DNA of 8,931 nucleotides from Deltaproteobacteria bacterium (GTDB taxonomy: Bacteria; Desulfobacterota; GWC2-55-46; JAUVFY01). The first letter of the stretch is position 1. Every line of letters starts with the position of its first letter. The translations under genes and the position numbers were made by a program. Under the pieces are notes generated by a model. The model saw only the letters and a program-made list of their open reading frames with translations, did not search any database and had not been told where the DNA came from. Shown here piece after piece: positions 1 to 7,194 of the stretch. The stretch spans positions 1-8,931 of the forward strand of contig JAUVFY010000048.1 of assembly GCA_030594025.1 (NCBI GenBank). Direction: 5' to 3'.

Positions 1-1199
1 AGCATAATCGAGGTCTTCGCCTCATCGGCGCTTCTACCCTTCAGGTCCTTTTCGTATATGTAACTGATAAAATCCTTTATAACGTTATCCCCGGCCCATC
101 TTACGAGCCCGCAGTTTACATCCACAAGGCCCGCCTCGCTCAGGTATTTAGTCGCCTCGTTGAGCTCATCCGGGCCGCCTGCGAGCCTTTCGCTCATCTC
201 TTTCAGGGAAAAACCCCGTGCCGAATCGGCGCATGCACGTGCCACCCTCAACGTTAAGGGGCCCCTCAGGTCAAAGGCGGACCTCAGCGCGAAGGCTATG
301 TTCCCGTCGGAGACCTCAGTAACATAGACGTCGACAAAATCCCTTAAGCGTGCAAGGCCGGCATGCCTCTTTCGCGCAGCCCATACGATATTTTTTATAT
401 ACATGGGGTTTCCGCCCAGAAGCTCGGCCAGATACGAGAGGACCTCGCTGTCGCACTCCACGTTATGCATGCGACACATCTCGAGGGCCATGGTCGTAGC
501 GGTCTCCTTAGCCAGGCCCTTGAGCTCGATGGCCTCTACAGACGAGCGCGAGGGCCCTGCCCCGGGGATATTCTTTCTTGAGCCCGCAGCAACGAAGGAG
601 AAAGCGCCGGAGGTCAGTGTTTCCATGTATTCACCAAAAACGGCGGGCCCTCCCCGGTAGAGGCAGACGCAATCGGCGAGGTCAAAATCGTCGAGCAAAA
701 GAAATACGGGTCTCGTGGAATATCGGGATAAAACTGCGGGCGCGTTTATGGCATTCCTCAAGATTGCTATGTGGTCGCCCTGGGCCATGGCCTCGGCGTG
801 TTTTGAGATCAACCCGGCCGCTTCAATCATATCGGTTTCCACAAGCAGCCGCTTTATTCCTTCGAGGGATATCTCCTCAATGGCGGTCCGGGGTTTTTTT
901 GTCAAAAAGGCGAGGTACTGCTTTACGCACTCCCTCAGATAATCCCCGGCAAAGTCCTCGACATTGAAGTAGCCCTTGAATTGATAATAAACGGGAACTA
1001 CCTCGTCCTGCTCCACGAAGAGCCTCCGGTAGACCCTCCTCAGGAGCTCGGTCTTGCCCATCCATCTAGTGCCCATAAGATACATCCCTGGCAGGCTCTT
1101 AAGCGGATGGGCGGCCCTGCCGAAGATATACTCTATCTCGCCCTGCCTGTCGAAAAATTCCGTGTCCGGGCAGACGCTGAAAATCATCTCATCTTTCAT
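1..1199 (-). CDS. STAND-like P-loop ATPase with winged-helix region, C-terminus cut by window edge
   Basis: I read an uninterrupted frame from an ATG at 1199-1197 to the left edge, giving 399 residues with no stop. Near the N-terminus, FFDRQGEIEYIF (15-26) matches the F..R..E element that opens ATPase_2 (PF01637) and AAA_16 proteins. Walker A is GTRWMGKT (43-50), Walker B is PVFLLLDDFD (164-173), FVAAGSR (202-208) sits where sensor 1 is expected, and LLGGNPMYI (260-268) resembles the GNP element of this clan. Residues about 310-385 look like a winged helix ending in RWAGDNVIKDFISY. I see no membrane segment or signal peptide. The family uses ATP-driven switching, often in signalling or regulation; the partner here is unknown. 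The start overlaps the end of the cyclase gene by 11 bases and has AGGGTGA a few bases upstream, so translation is probably coupled. A second ATG at 1187 is possible but less well placed. Anything C-terminal, such as an effector or repeat domain, lies outside the window. Confidence 0.85.
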   Translation of the reverse strand, partial: MKDEMIFSVCPDTEFFDRQGEIEYIFGRAAHPLKSLPGMYLMGTRWMGKTELLRRVYRRLFVEQDEVVPVYYQFKGYFNVEDFAGDYLRECVKQYLAFLTKKPRTAIEEISLEGIKRLLVETDMIEAAGLISKHAEAMAQGDHIAILRNAINAPAVLSRYSTRPVFLLLDDFDLADCVCLYRGGPAVFGEYMETLTSGAFSFVAAGSRKNIPGAGPSRSSVEAIELKGLAKETATTMALEMCRMHNVECDSEVLSYLAELLGGNPMYIKNIVWAARKRHAGLARLRDFVDVYVTEVSDGNIAFALRSAFDLRGPLTLRVARACADSARGFSLKEMSERLAGGPDELNEATKYLSEAGLVDVNCGLVRWAGDNVIKDFISYIYEKDLKGRSADEAKTSIM

Positions 1200-2757
1200 A
1201 GCAAATCACCCTGTTCTTGCCCAGGGACTTGGCGCGGTACATGGCCTTGTCTGCATTGTGTATAAGTCCTTCTATGTTTTCAGCGTCATAGGGGAACTCG
1301 GCCATGCCTATACTTACGGTCATACCCTCTTTAATGGGAAACTTCTCCTGAGAGAGCCTCATCCTTTCAACTGCCTTCCTTATCCTCTCGGCGGTGATAT
1401 GGGAATCCTGCTTTCTGGTGCTGGGCAGAATCACTCCGAACTCTTCTCCGCCCAGCCTCGCAACCACGTCTATGGCCCGGACCCCTTCCCTTATCGCACT
1501 GGAGGCGCCCTTCAATGCCTCGTCGCCGGCGAGGTGACCGTATTTGTCGTTAAAGGCCTTGAAGTCGTCTATATCAACGATCAATATCGCGAAGCAGTCG
1601 TTGTGGCGCCTGACCCTCTCGACCTCCTCGAGTAGCCTCTGGAGAAAGTATCTCCTGTTGAATATCCCCGTAAGGGGGTCGGTCATGGAAATGGTCTTCA
1701 ATTCCTCGCTCATGGCGTAATATGTCTCCCTCTCCAGGGCGATCGAGGCATAGTTGGCAAAGGACAGCACCATGTTGAGGTCCTCGTCGCTGAAGACCTC
1801 ACCGGTTATCTTGTCGGATACGTTGATGACCCCTATGACGTTTGAACCCACCTTCAGCGGGATGCTTATGAAGGATTTCGTCCTGTATCTTGGGCGGTTT
1901 TTTCTCGACGGTATCGCTCTCTCTATGTCCCTTACCACCACAGGCTCCCCCTTCTTTGCTATGGAACCGGATATGCTCTCGCCGAGCTTTACCTGCAGGC
2001 TCTCGGCAAAGGTCCTGTCGATGCCCAGGGCCGCCTTGACCGAAAGAACAGAGTCATCGAGGATCATGAGGGAACCCTTTTCCGCTCCTACGAGTTCCGT
2101 GGATTTTTTAACTATGGTATCGTAGAGCTCTTTCCTGCCCGTTACGGTTGCGAGGGAGCTGCATACGTCTTGCAGTACCTGGAAGGCCTTGAGCCTGCCC
2201 TCTGCCTCACCCTCGTAAGGGATCGCGGCTTCGCCGTAACCGCACGAGTAAAGGCACTTGATGAAAGGAACGGCCATCTTCTTTATTATGTCGGACGGGC
2301 CGAAGACGGCCTCCGAGGGCAGCACCTTCAATTCATCTTTTAACTTCTGGAAGGTGGCCTCGTTAAAACCCAGCCCGGCCATGGCTTCGCAAAACTGCCT
2401 TGCCTCGCCCGTGAGATACAACTGGCCGACGATGAAAAAGGTCAGGGCCTTGTCCAGGTGGACCGGGACAGTGAAGATGAAGTGGTCTGAAGGGCATTTG
2501 AATACATGGACGTGGTCCCTTGAGATGACCCTCAAGTATGAGTTCAAGTCTCCGCACAGCCCCACTTGCTCTACCGCCCCTTTTATCGCATCGCACATAT
2601 CATTTTTCCTGCTCGGGGGGGCGATGACGAAACCTTTATCGTTACAGAGTGCTACGGGAATATCTAACAGGCTTGAGAGACCTTCCTGGAATTTGCGCCA
2701 CTGGGAAAGGTCAAGGGGTTCGGGCTGTGAAATCTGAGTAGAGTATTTCTTCTCCAC
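1189..2757 (-). CDS. PocR-GAF-GGDEF diguanylate cyclase
   Basis: The protein has 522 residues and should make cyclic di-GMP from two GTP in the cytoplasm; no membrane segment or signal peptide is visible. Residues about 14-175 look like a PocR sensory domain (PF10114), cysteine-rich with C38, C55, C68, C88, C123, C168 and C172. Residues about 200-345 are a GAF domain. The GGDEF domain starts at MTDPLTGIFNRR (358-369) and carries DIDDFK (395-400), the active-site GGEEF (436-440) and the product-inhibition site RAID (427-430) at the usual spacing, so I expect an active, feedback-inhibited enzyme. The start is a GTG at 2757. An AAGGA lies only 2 bases upstream, which is unusually close, but no other start fits before the PocR domain. 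A 239-base gap with promoter-like boxes precedes it, and the ATPase gene overlaps its end. The ligands of the PocR and GAF domains cannot be told from sequence. Confidence 0.93.
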   Translation of the reverse strand: MEKKYSTQISQPEPLDLSQWRKFQEGLSSLLDIPVALCNDKGFVIAPPSRKNDMCDAIKGAVEQVGLCGDLNSYLRVISRDHVHVFKCPSDHFIFTVPVHLDKALTFFIVGQLYLTGEARQFCEAMAGLGFNEATFQKLKDELKVLPSEAVFGPSDIIKKMAVPFIKCLYSCGYGEAAIPYEGEAEGRLKAFQVLQDVCSSLATVTGRKELYDTIVKKSTELVGAEKGSLMILDDSVLSVKAALGIDRTFAESLQVKLGESISGSIAKKGEPVVVRDIERAIPSRKNRPRYRTKSFISIPLKVGSNVIGVINVSDKITGEVFSDEDLNMVLSFANYASIALERETYYAMSEELKTISMTDPLTGIFNRRYFLQRLLEEVERVRRHNDCFAILIVDIDDFKAFNDKYGHLAGDEALKGASSAIREGVRAIDVVARLGGEEFGVILPSTRKQDSHITAERIRKAVERMRLSQEKFPIKEGMTVSIGMAEFPYDAENIEGLIHNADKAMYRAKSLGKNRVICYER

Positions 2758-2824
2758 TATCCTTACTTTATGGAGGTTTAAGGGCCGTTTGTCATGGGCA
2801 AGATAAAAATTGTAAATCTAAAAG

Positions 2825-2830
2825 ATTATA
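2825..2830 (-). promoter_or_regulatory. Perfect TATAAT -10 box, weak -35, second promoter candidate for the cyclase gene
   Basis: TATAAT reads on the minus strand from 2830 to 2825, preceded by a T run. No TTGACA-like hexamer sits 15-19 bases upstream. A start near 2818 would give a leader of about 60 bases before the GTG at 2757. A tandem 13-bp repeat ends at 2856, just upstream of the -35 position, so an activator-dependent promoter is plausible. Confidence 0.45.
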
Positions 2831-2855
2831 AAAACTTCCGTCGCCTCCCATCTAT

Positions 2856-2881
2856 TCATAACATCATCTCATAACATCATC
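2856..2881 (-). repeat. Perfect 13-bp tandem direct repeat, possible operator
   Basis: The 13-mer TCATAACATCATC (plus strand) occurs twice without a spacer at 2856-2868 and 2869-2881; on the transcribed strand it reads GATGATGTTATGA. It lies about 38-63 bases upstream of the start predicted from the TATAAT at 2830-2825, where class II or class I activators often bind. A 6-bp inverted repeat (2840-2845 and 2884-2889) flanks it. It could be an operator or a slippage duplication. Confidence 0.6.
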
Positions 2882-2918
2882 GCGGCGACCACCACCGCTC
2901 AAACGGTAAATTGTATAA

Positions 2919-2947
2919 AGATTACATGACCTCCCAACCACTGTCAA
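2919..2947 (-). promoter_or_regulatory. Sigma-70-type promoter candidate for the cyclase-ATPase unit
   Basis: On the minus strand a perfect TTGACA (2947-2942) is followed after exactly 17 bases by TAATCT (2924-2919), which matches the -10 consensus at 3 of 6 positions. Initiation near 2912 would leave a leader of about 155 bases before the cyclase GTG. It begins about 50 bases after the otsB stop, which supports a transcription unit separate from the transporter-otsAB operon. Confidence 0.5.
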
Positions 2948-2996
2948 GTATTTAGCACTTTCAGGTCCCTCCCCTTTTGGGCAGGTATCTCATCCC

Positions 2997-3785
2997 TCAT
3001 CTCGCACGCTCTCTTCCAAACTCTTTAAGCCAGTTGAGAAGATTTTTCACCTCGTCCTGTGCTTTAAGGTAAAAGTCCGCCCCCCGCTCCGCACTACCTA
3101 CGAAAACAGAAGACCCCGTTCCTTTTACTACCCTGAAAGCGTCCCTGTCCGTTTCGTCGTCTCCCGCGTAGATGGGCCACGTTGCTCTAAAACCCCTCCT
3201 TTTGAGCATCCACTCAACGGCCTTGCCCTTGTGCCAGAAGACCGGGGGGCGAACCTCGAAGACCTTCTTGCCCTCGGTAACCCTTACGAGGCCCCTTTCC
3301 AGCGAGGGCCCGGTGATTTCCATGAACTCCCTGGCAAAGGGTTTTACCTCCCTTGAATCAAGGAGCCTGTAGTGAACGCACAAGGTCACGCCCTTGTCCT
3401 CGATGATAACGCCCCTGAAACTCCGTGGCAGGCCCCTTAAAATGGAGTTGAGCCTTTTCAGCTCCTCCCTGGCCCCACTGCCGGTGTCGAAGACCATGGT
3501 AAACCCTTCCGAGAAGATCTCCATGCCGTGGTTCCCGGCGTAGACCAGACCCTTTATCGAGACCCTTTCGATTAAGTCATCGAGCGCCCTTCCGGAGATT
3601 ATGACCGTGGGATACAGACGCACGAGTGCCCTGAGGAGCTCCTTTGTCTGGTAAGTAAGCCTGGCCCCCTCTGGCCTGCCCACGATCGGGGTGAGGGTCC
3701 CGTCGTAATCAAGGAAAAGGGAGATCGCTTTTCCCTTGAGAAGGGCCCCGAGGTAATCGAGATTTTTCAGAAGGTACTTGCTCAC
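2997..3785 (-). CDS. otsB: Trehalose-6-phosphate phosphatase (OtsB)
   Basis: This 262-residue HAD-family phosphatase is close to the usual OtsB length of about 266. It removes phosphate from trehalose 6-phosphate to give trehalose in the cytoplasm, the second step of the OtsAB pathway. Visible motifs are DYDGT (26-30) with nucleophile D26 and acid/base D28, IISGR (62-66), YAGNHGMEI (82-90), EVRPP...HKGKA (177-189) with a catalytic lysine at 186 or 188, and the metal-binding GDDETD (208-213). The start is a GTG at 3785 that overlaps the otsA stop as GTGA, a typical coupled start. The same frame stays open far upstream into otsA, but that stretch has no family similarity and is out of frame with otsA. 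If the upstream enzyme makes another glucoside phosphate, this phosphatase would act on that product instead. Confidence 0.94.
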   Translation of the reverse strand: MSKYLLKNLDYLGALLKGKAISLFLDYDGTLTPIVGRPEGARLTYQTKELLRALVRLYPTVIISGRALDDLIERVSIKGLVYAGNHGMEIFSEGFTMVFDTGSGAREELKRLNSILRGLPRSFRGVIIEDKGVTLCVHYRLLDSREVKPFAREFMEITGPSLERGLVRVTEGKKVFEVRPPVFWHKGKAVEWMLKRRGFRATWPIYAGDDETDRDAFRVVKGTGSSVFVGSAERGADFYLKAQDEVKNLLNWLKEFGRERAR

Positions 3786-5197
3786 CGTATCGTTTTCAGC
3801 TCCCCGAGAACCTCGTCGACCCACCTGTATATGTTCTTTTCCCTTATGTGCCAACGTGCCCGTTCCATCTGCTCCTTTCTCCTTTCCGGTTTCATCTCCA
3901 GGGCGTTTTTGATTGCGTCTGCACAGCCCTCCGTATCGTAAGGGTTTATGGAGATGGCGCCCGGTATCTCCTGGGAAGAGCCCGCAAACTCGCTCACGAG
4001 GAGCGAGCCCTTCAAGTCTACCTGGGAAGCAACATACTCCTTTGCCACGAGGTTCATGCCGTCGTATATGGAACTTATGACCGCCAGATCGGCGTCCCTG
4101 TAAAGGGCTGCGAGCTCGTTGTGGCTGAGCCTCCTGTCTATGTATTCCACCGGGCGCCACCCCTTCTGGGAGAATTTTTTGTTCACCGAGTCGACCTTCT
4201 CCCTTACCCGTTCCATGTAACTCAGGTAGGGTTCCACCTTCCTCGTGGGCACCGCCACCATGACCAGAGTAAAATTCCTTTTGAACCTCGGATATTTGGC
4301 AAAGAAGAACTCGACGGCCTCGAGGCATTTGATTACACCCTTTGTATAATCGAGCCTTTCCACGGTCAGACCGACCTTCAACCCCTCCAGGGCCTTATCT
4401 CTTCTGAACCTCCGGATGAAGCCTTCCGCCTTTTTCTCAAGGGCGGCGCTCTCGAACCAGTCGAAGTCCACGCTTATGGGGAAGGCCTTCACCCTCGTTG
4501 TTGTCCCCCGGTAAGTAACCGTCCTCTTCGCAAAGTTGGGCCGGGCGCCAAGCTCCCTGCCCACGCATCTTAAGAAGTTCAACCCGAAGGAATCGAGCTG
4601 AAAGCCTATGAGGTCGTTGGCGAGCATGCCTTCGAGCAACTCTTTTCTCTGCGGACAGGCCCTGAAGACGTCATGGGGCGGCCACGGTATGTGCCAGAAT
4701 ATGGATGTCCTGGCCTTAGGCTTCAACTCCCTTATATATTTTGCACACAGCGCCAGGTGGTAGTCCTGGAGCCAGACGACGGCATCTTTTTTCGCCTCCT
4801 CGACTACCGCCCTGGCAAAAAGCTCGTTTACCTTTTTGTAGCTGTGCCAGTAGAACCTCCTCAGGTATATGCGCTCGAGTGCGATGTGGCAAAGCGGCCA
4901 GAGAAACCTGTTCGAGTAGCCGTTATAGTAGCCTTCAATGTCCTTCGGCGTCAGGGGCACGAGGCGCACCGTGTAAGAGGGGTTTTCCGGGGGCACCATG
5001 AAGCGCATGGCCTCCCTGGAGGGCTCCCTGCCCTCGGGCGCACTGCCGGCAGCTATCCACACGCCTTTCATCTCCTGCATTACGGGGTCCATGGCAGAGA
5101 CGAGCCCGCCCACGCTCTTCTCGAGCTTACCCTTTTTCAAGCTGTAGGGCTCCCTGTTCGATACAACGATGAGCTGGCCTTTAGAGATCCCTTTCAT
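3782..5197 (-). CDS. otsA: Trehalose-6-phosphate synthase (OtsA, GT20 family)
   Basis: This 471-residue retaining glycosyltransferase, close to E. coli OtsA in length (474), transfers glucose from UDP-glucose to glucose 6-phosphate to form trehalose 6-phosphate. Landmarks are VVSNREPY (11-18), the glycine loop SVGGLVSA (28-35), YNGYSNRFLWPLCH (91-104), QDYHL (144-148), FWHIPWPP (167-174), DLIGFQ (195-200), the phosphate-binding RLDYTKG (281-287, R281 and K286) and YDGMNLVAKEY (378-388, D379 and E387), equivalent to OtsA R262/K267 and D361/E369. I chose the ATG at 5197 because AAAGGTG lies about 9 bases upstream; a GTG at 5209 would add four residues but touches that same motif. The gene follows the importer ATPase gene after an AT-rich gap and overlaps otsB by 4 bases. 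GgpS (glucosylglycerol-phosphate synthase) is the same fold family, so acceptor specificity is inferred. Confidence 0.9.
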   Translation of the reverse strand: MKGISKGQLIVVSNREPYSLKKGKLEKSVGGLVSAMDPVMQEMKGVWIAAGSAPEGREPSREAMRFMVPPENPSYTVRLVPLTPKDIEGYYNGYSNRFLWPLCHIALERIYLRRFYWHSYKKVNELFARAVVEEAKKDAVVWLQDYHLALCAKYIRELKPKARTSIFWHIPWPPHDVFRACPQRKELLEGMLANDLIGFQLDSFGLNFLRCVGRELGARPNFAKRTVTYRGTTTRVKAFPISVDFDWFESAALEKKAEGFIRRFRRDKALEGLKVGLTVERLDYTKGVIKCLEAVEFFFAKYPRFKRNFTLVMVAVPTRKVEPYLSYMERVREKVDSVNKKFSQKGWRPVEYIDRRLSHNELAALYRDADLAVISSIYDGMNLVAKEYVASQVDLKGSLLVSEFAGSSQEIPGAISINPYDTEGCADAIKNALEMKPERRKEQMERARWHIREKNIYRWVDEVLGELKTIR

Positions 5198-5218
5198 TGT
5201 CCGTTGCACCTTTGATTG

Positions 5219-5248
5219 TAATTAAATTAAAAAATTTAAAAATTAAAA
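5219..5248. other. Thirty-base pure A/T tract between the importer ATPase gene and otsA
   Basis: Positions 5219-5248 are A or T only, and the A/T run continues to 5258 apart from the C at 5249 in the ATPase stop codon. It consists of A and T runs with imperfect dyad symmetry, and stands out against the GC-rich surroundings. It could be a bent DNA segment, an UP-like element for an internal otsA promoter, or an unstructured leader for otsA translation. TACAAT at 5220-5215 resembles a -10 box but has no good -35 partner and lies too close to the start. Confidence 0.55.
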
Positions 5249-6337
5249 CTAAAAAATTCTCTTTTCGTTATCCGCATCGAATAGATGAACTCTGTCCCAT
5301 GCGGGGCTGAAAAAGACCCTCTCACCGGGATTTATACTTTCCTCTACCGGGGCCTTACCCTTTATCCTCTTTCCCTCGAGCCCCTCTGGTGTAAACTCGA
5401 CCCACTGGAACGGGCCCGCGGGCTCTACAACGTCACAGAGGGCTTCATACCCGCCATCCAAGGGGGCCTTTGAAACTTCCACGTCCTCAGGCCTCATGCC
5501 TATTACAACTTCCGTTCCCACGGGCCTTTTCGACGAGATTTTTATTTTAGGCTCGACCGTCAACCGCCCGGGCCCCACTCGAAAGGGCTCCTCCGAGGTG
5601 ACGCTGCCCTTTATAAAGTTCATGGCCGGGCTTCCCATGAAACCCGCGACAAAGATGTTAGCGGGCCTTTCGTAAAGCTCTATGGGTACTGCGCACTGCT
5701 CAACCCGCCCTTCAAGCAAAACGGCCACCTTGTCCGAAAGGCTCATCGCCTCTTCCTGGTCGTGGGTCACATACACAATGGTTATGCCCAGCTCCCTGTG
5801 GAGTTTTTTGAGCTCGGTCCTCATCCCGACCCTGAGCCTCGCGTCGAGATTGGATAGGGGCTCATCCATCAGGAACACCTTGGGCCTTCTTATCATGGCC
5901 CTTCCCAGGGCCACCCGCTGCCTTTGCCCTCCCGAGAGCTCCCTGGGGACCTTTTTTATTTGATCCCCTATGCCCAGGAGCCCCGCGATCCTGTTTACCT
6001 CACTTGTGATCGTAGCTTGCTTCTCCTTTCTAACCCTCAGGGGAAAGGCGATGTTCTCAAAAACGTTCATGTGGGGATAAAGGGCGTAGCTCTGGAATAC
6101 CATGGCCACGTCCCTCGCCCCGGGGGAAAGCTCGTTTATCACCTTCCCGTCGAAAACGACGGTCCCTTCGGTTACGTCCTCGAGACCCGCTATGAGGTTC
6201 AGAACCGTGGATTTTCCGCAGCCGCTGGGGCCCACGAAGGTAAAGAACTCCCGGTCGGCTATGGTAAGGTCAAGGGACTTTATGACCTCCACCGTGCCGA
6301 ACCTCTTCGAAAGGTTTTTCAGTATTATCTCCGCCAT
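5249..6337 (-). CDS. Carbohydrate ABC importer ATPase (MalK/UgpC family)
   Basis: The 362-residue protein has the normal length for MalK/UgpC/MsmX ATPases, which dimerise on the cytoplasmic face and drive uptake by ATP hydrolysis. Every motif is intact: Walker A GPSGCGKST (36-44), Q-loop FQSYALYPHMNV (81-92, Q82), signature LSGGQRQR (134-141), Walker B VFLMDEP (154-160), D-loop SNLD (162-165) and the switch histidine in VTHDQEEA (190-197, H192). Residues about 235-362 form the C-terminal OB/TOBE regulatory part, with VIGMRPEDVEV (278-288) typical of the family. It begins 20 bases after the MalG-type permease gene ends. The leader before the ATG is A-rich with no clear Shine-Dalgarno sequence. 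Such ATPases can serve several importers, but the adjacent permeases are its obvious partners. Confidence 0.95.
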   Translation of the reverse strand: MAEIILKNLSKRFGTVEVIKSLDLTIADREFFTFVGPSGCGKSTVLNLIAGLEDVTEGTVVFDGKVINELSPGARDVAMVFQSYALYPHMNVFENIAFPLRVRKEKQATITSEVNRIAGLLGIGDQIKKVPRELSGGQRQRVALGRAMIRRPKVFLMDEPLSNLDARLRVGMRTELKKLHRELGITIVYVTHDQEEAMSLSDKVAVLLEGRVEQCAVPIELYERPANIFVAGFMGSPAMNFIKGSVTSEEPFRVGPGRLTVEPKIKISSKRPVGTEVVIGMRPEDVEVSKAPLDGGYEALCDVVEPAGPFQWVEFTPEGLEGKRIKGKAPVEESINPGERVFFSPAWDRVHLFDADNEKRIF

Positions 6338-6357
6338 GGTTTTTTATTCTAAAACTC

Positions 6358-7194
6358 TTATCCTTTAAGCGCCCCCATCGTAAGCCCCTCGACTATCCTC
6401 TTCTGGAAGACGAAGACGAGCGCTATTATGGGAACCGTCACGACCACCGAGGCCGCCGCTATCTCCCCCCAGGGGACCTCGTGGATGCCCGGAAAAAGGG
6501 CTATGCCCACGGGTATGGTCCTCGAGTTGACGGTCGAGGTAAATGTAAGTGCAAACAGGAACTCGTTCCACGAGAATATGAACACGAGTATCGCGGTTGC
6601 GAATATCCCCGGGGCCGCAAGGGGGATGAATATCTTATAGAATATCTGAAATCGCGTGCATCCGTCCACCCTTGCCGCAAGGTATATCTCATGGGGTATC
6701 TGTCTGAAGAAGTTAGTCAGGATCCAGATTGTAAGGGGAAGGGTGAAGGTGGTATAGGTCATTATAAGTGCCCAAACGGTGTCCCTGAGCCCGAGGGTTC
6801 TTATAATGAGATAAAGAGGGCTCACGGTGGAGATGGGCGGGAACATGGATACCGAGAGCACGAAGGCAAGGAATACGGCTTTACCGCGGATGGGGAGCTT
6901 TGCGAGCGAGAAGGCCGCAAGCGAGCCCACGAAGAGAGAAAGAACGGTGGACGAAGTGGCAACGACGAGGCTGTTCATTATTATCCTTAAAAAGGGGTGC
7001 TCCTCGAATACGGCCACATAGTTTTCGGAGGTCGGGGCAGGGGGCAGAAGCGGCGGGAGCCTTGTAAGGTCCACCCCGGCCTTCAAAGAGGTTAAAAGCT
7101 GCCATATGAACGGGCCGAGGCAGTACAGGGTAACGAGGGCGAGAAGCGCTAAGATGCCCCAACGTTTTAATATCTTATCCGTGCTGACCTTCAT
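6358..7194 (-). CDS. Carbohydrate ABC importer permease, MalG type
   Basis: The 278-residue inner-membrane protein has about six hydrophobic segments (near residues 12-36, 70-98, 105-128, 139-161, 193-217 and 242-263). The cytoplasmic EAA loop that docks onto the ATPase is EIYLAARVDG (169-178), continuing through IFIPLAAPG (188-196). The C-terminus, FQKRIVEGLTMGALKG, is the canonical MalG/UgpE ending. It should pair with the upstream MalF-type permease. The ATG at 7194 has no good Shine-Dalgarno sequence; the leader is AT-rich. Its frame is the same as that of the preceding permease gene, separated by that gene's TAG and 27 open codons containing no alternative start. Confidence 0.94.
   Translation of the reverse strand: MKVSTDKILKRWGILALLALVTLYCLGPFIWQLLTSLKAGVDLTRLPPLLPPAPTSENYVAVFEEHPFLRIIMNSLVVATSSTVLSLFVGSLAAFSLAKLPIRGKAVFLAFVLSVSMFPPISTVSPLYLIIRTLGLRDTVWALIMTYTTFTLPLTIWILTNFFRQIPHEIYLAARVDGCTRFQIFYKIFIPLAAPGIFATAILVFIFSWNEFLFALTFTSTVNSRTIPVGIALFPGIHEVPWGEIAAASVVVTVPIIALVFVFQKRIVEGLTMGALKG

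Larger units (their letters stand above)
2807..2924 (-). repeat. Two copies of a bipartite AT-rich element upstream of the cyclase gene
   Basis: On the minus strand TAATCTTT followed by TACAATTT occurs twice. In the upstream copy (2924-2908) the halves are 1 base apart; in the downstream copy (2828-2807) they are 6 bases apart. The copies begin 96 bases apart. Each overlaps or abuts a promoter-like -10 box. They may be duplicated promoter modules or binding half-sites. AT-rich sequence makes chance similarity possible, though two exact 8-mers in the same order is more than I would expect by chance. Confidence 0.5.

Noticed and set aside
1054..1635. Plus-strand open frame of 193 codons opposite the cyclase-ATPase junction.
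   Set aside because: It is antisense to the GGDEF domain and the ATPase Walker A region, with no own domain or ribosome-binding site.
2950..2985. Possible otsB terminator formed by CCC, AAAA, GGG near 2965-2985.
   Set aside because: The stem is about three base pairs and no T-run follows, so it is not a credible intrinsic terminator.
3786..4328. Open frame upstream of and continuous with otsB, giving a 443-residue reading.
   Set aside because: It lies over otsA in another frame, is rich in Arg and Gly, and shows no family motif. The GTG at 3785 gives a normal OtsB length and a typical 4-base overlap.
3848..4573. Plus-strand open frame of 241 codons opposite otsA.
   Set aside because: It is antisense to clearly conserved OtsA motifs, has low-complexity composition and no recognisable domain; it is a GC-driven shadow.
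5207..5209. GTG at 5209 as the otsA start.
   Set aside because: It would add four residues and overlaps the AAAGGTG that fits as the ribosome-binding site for the ATG at 5197. Not fully excluded.
5215..5220. TACAAT as the -10 box of an internal otsA promoter.
   Set aside because: No -35-like hexamer at suitable spacing, and initiation would fall at or after the ribosome-binding site.
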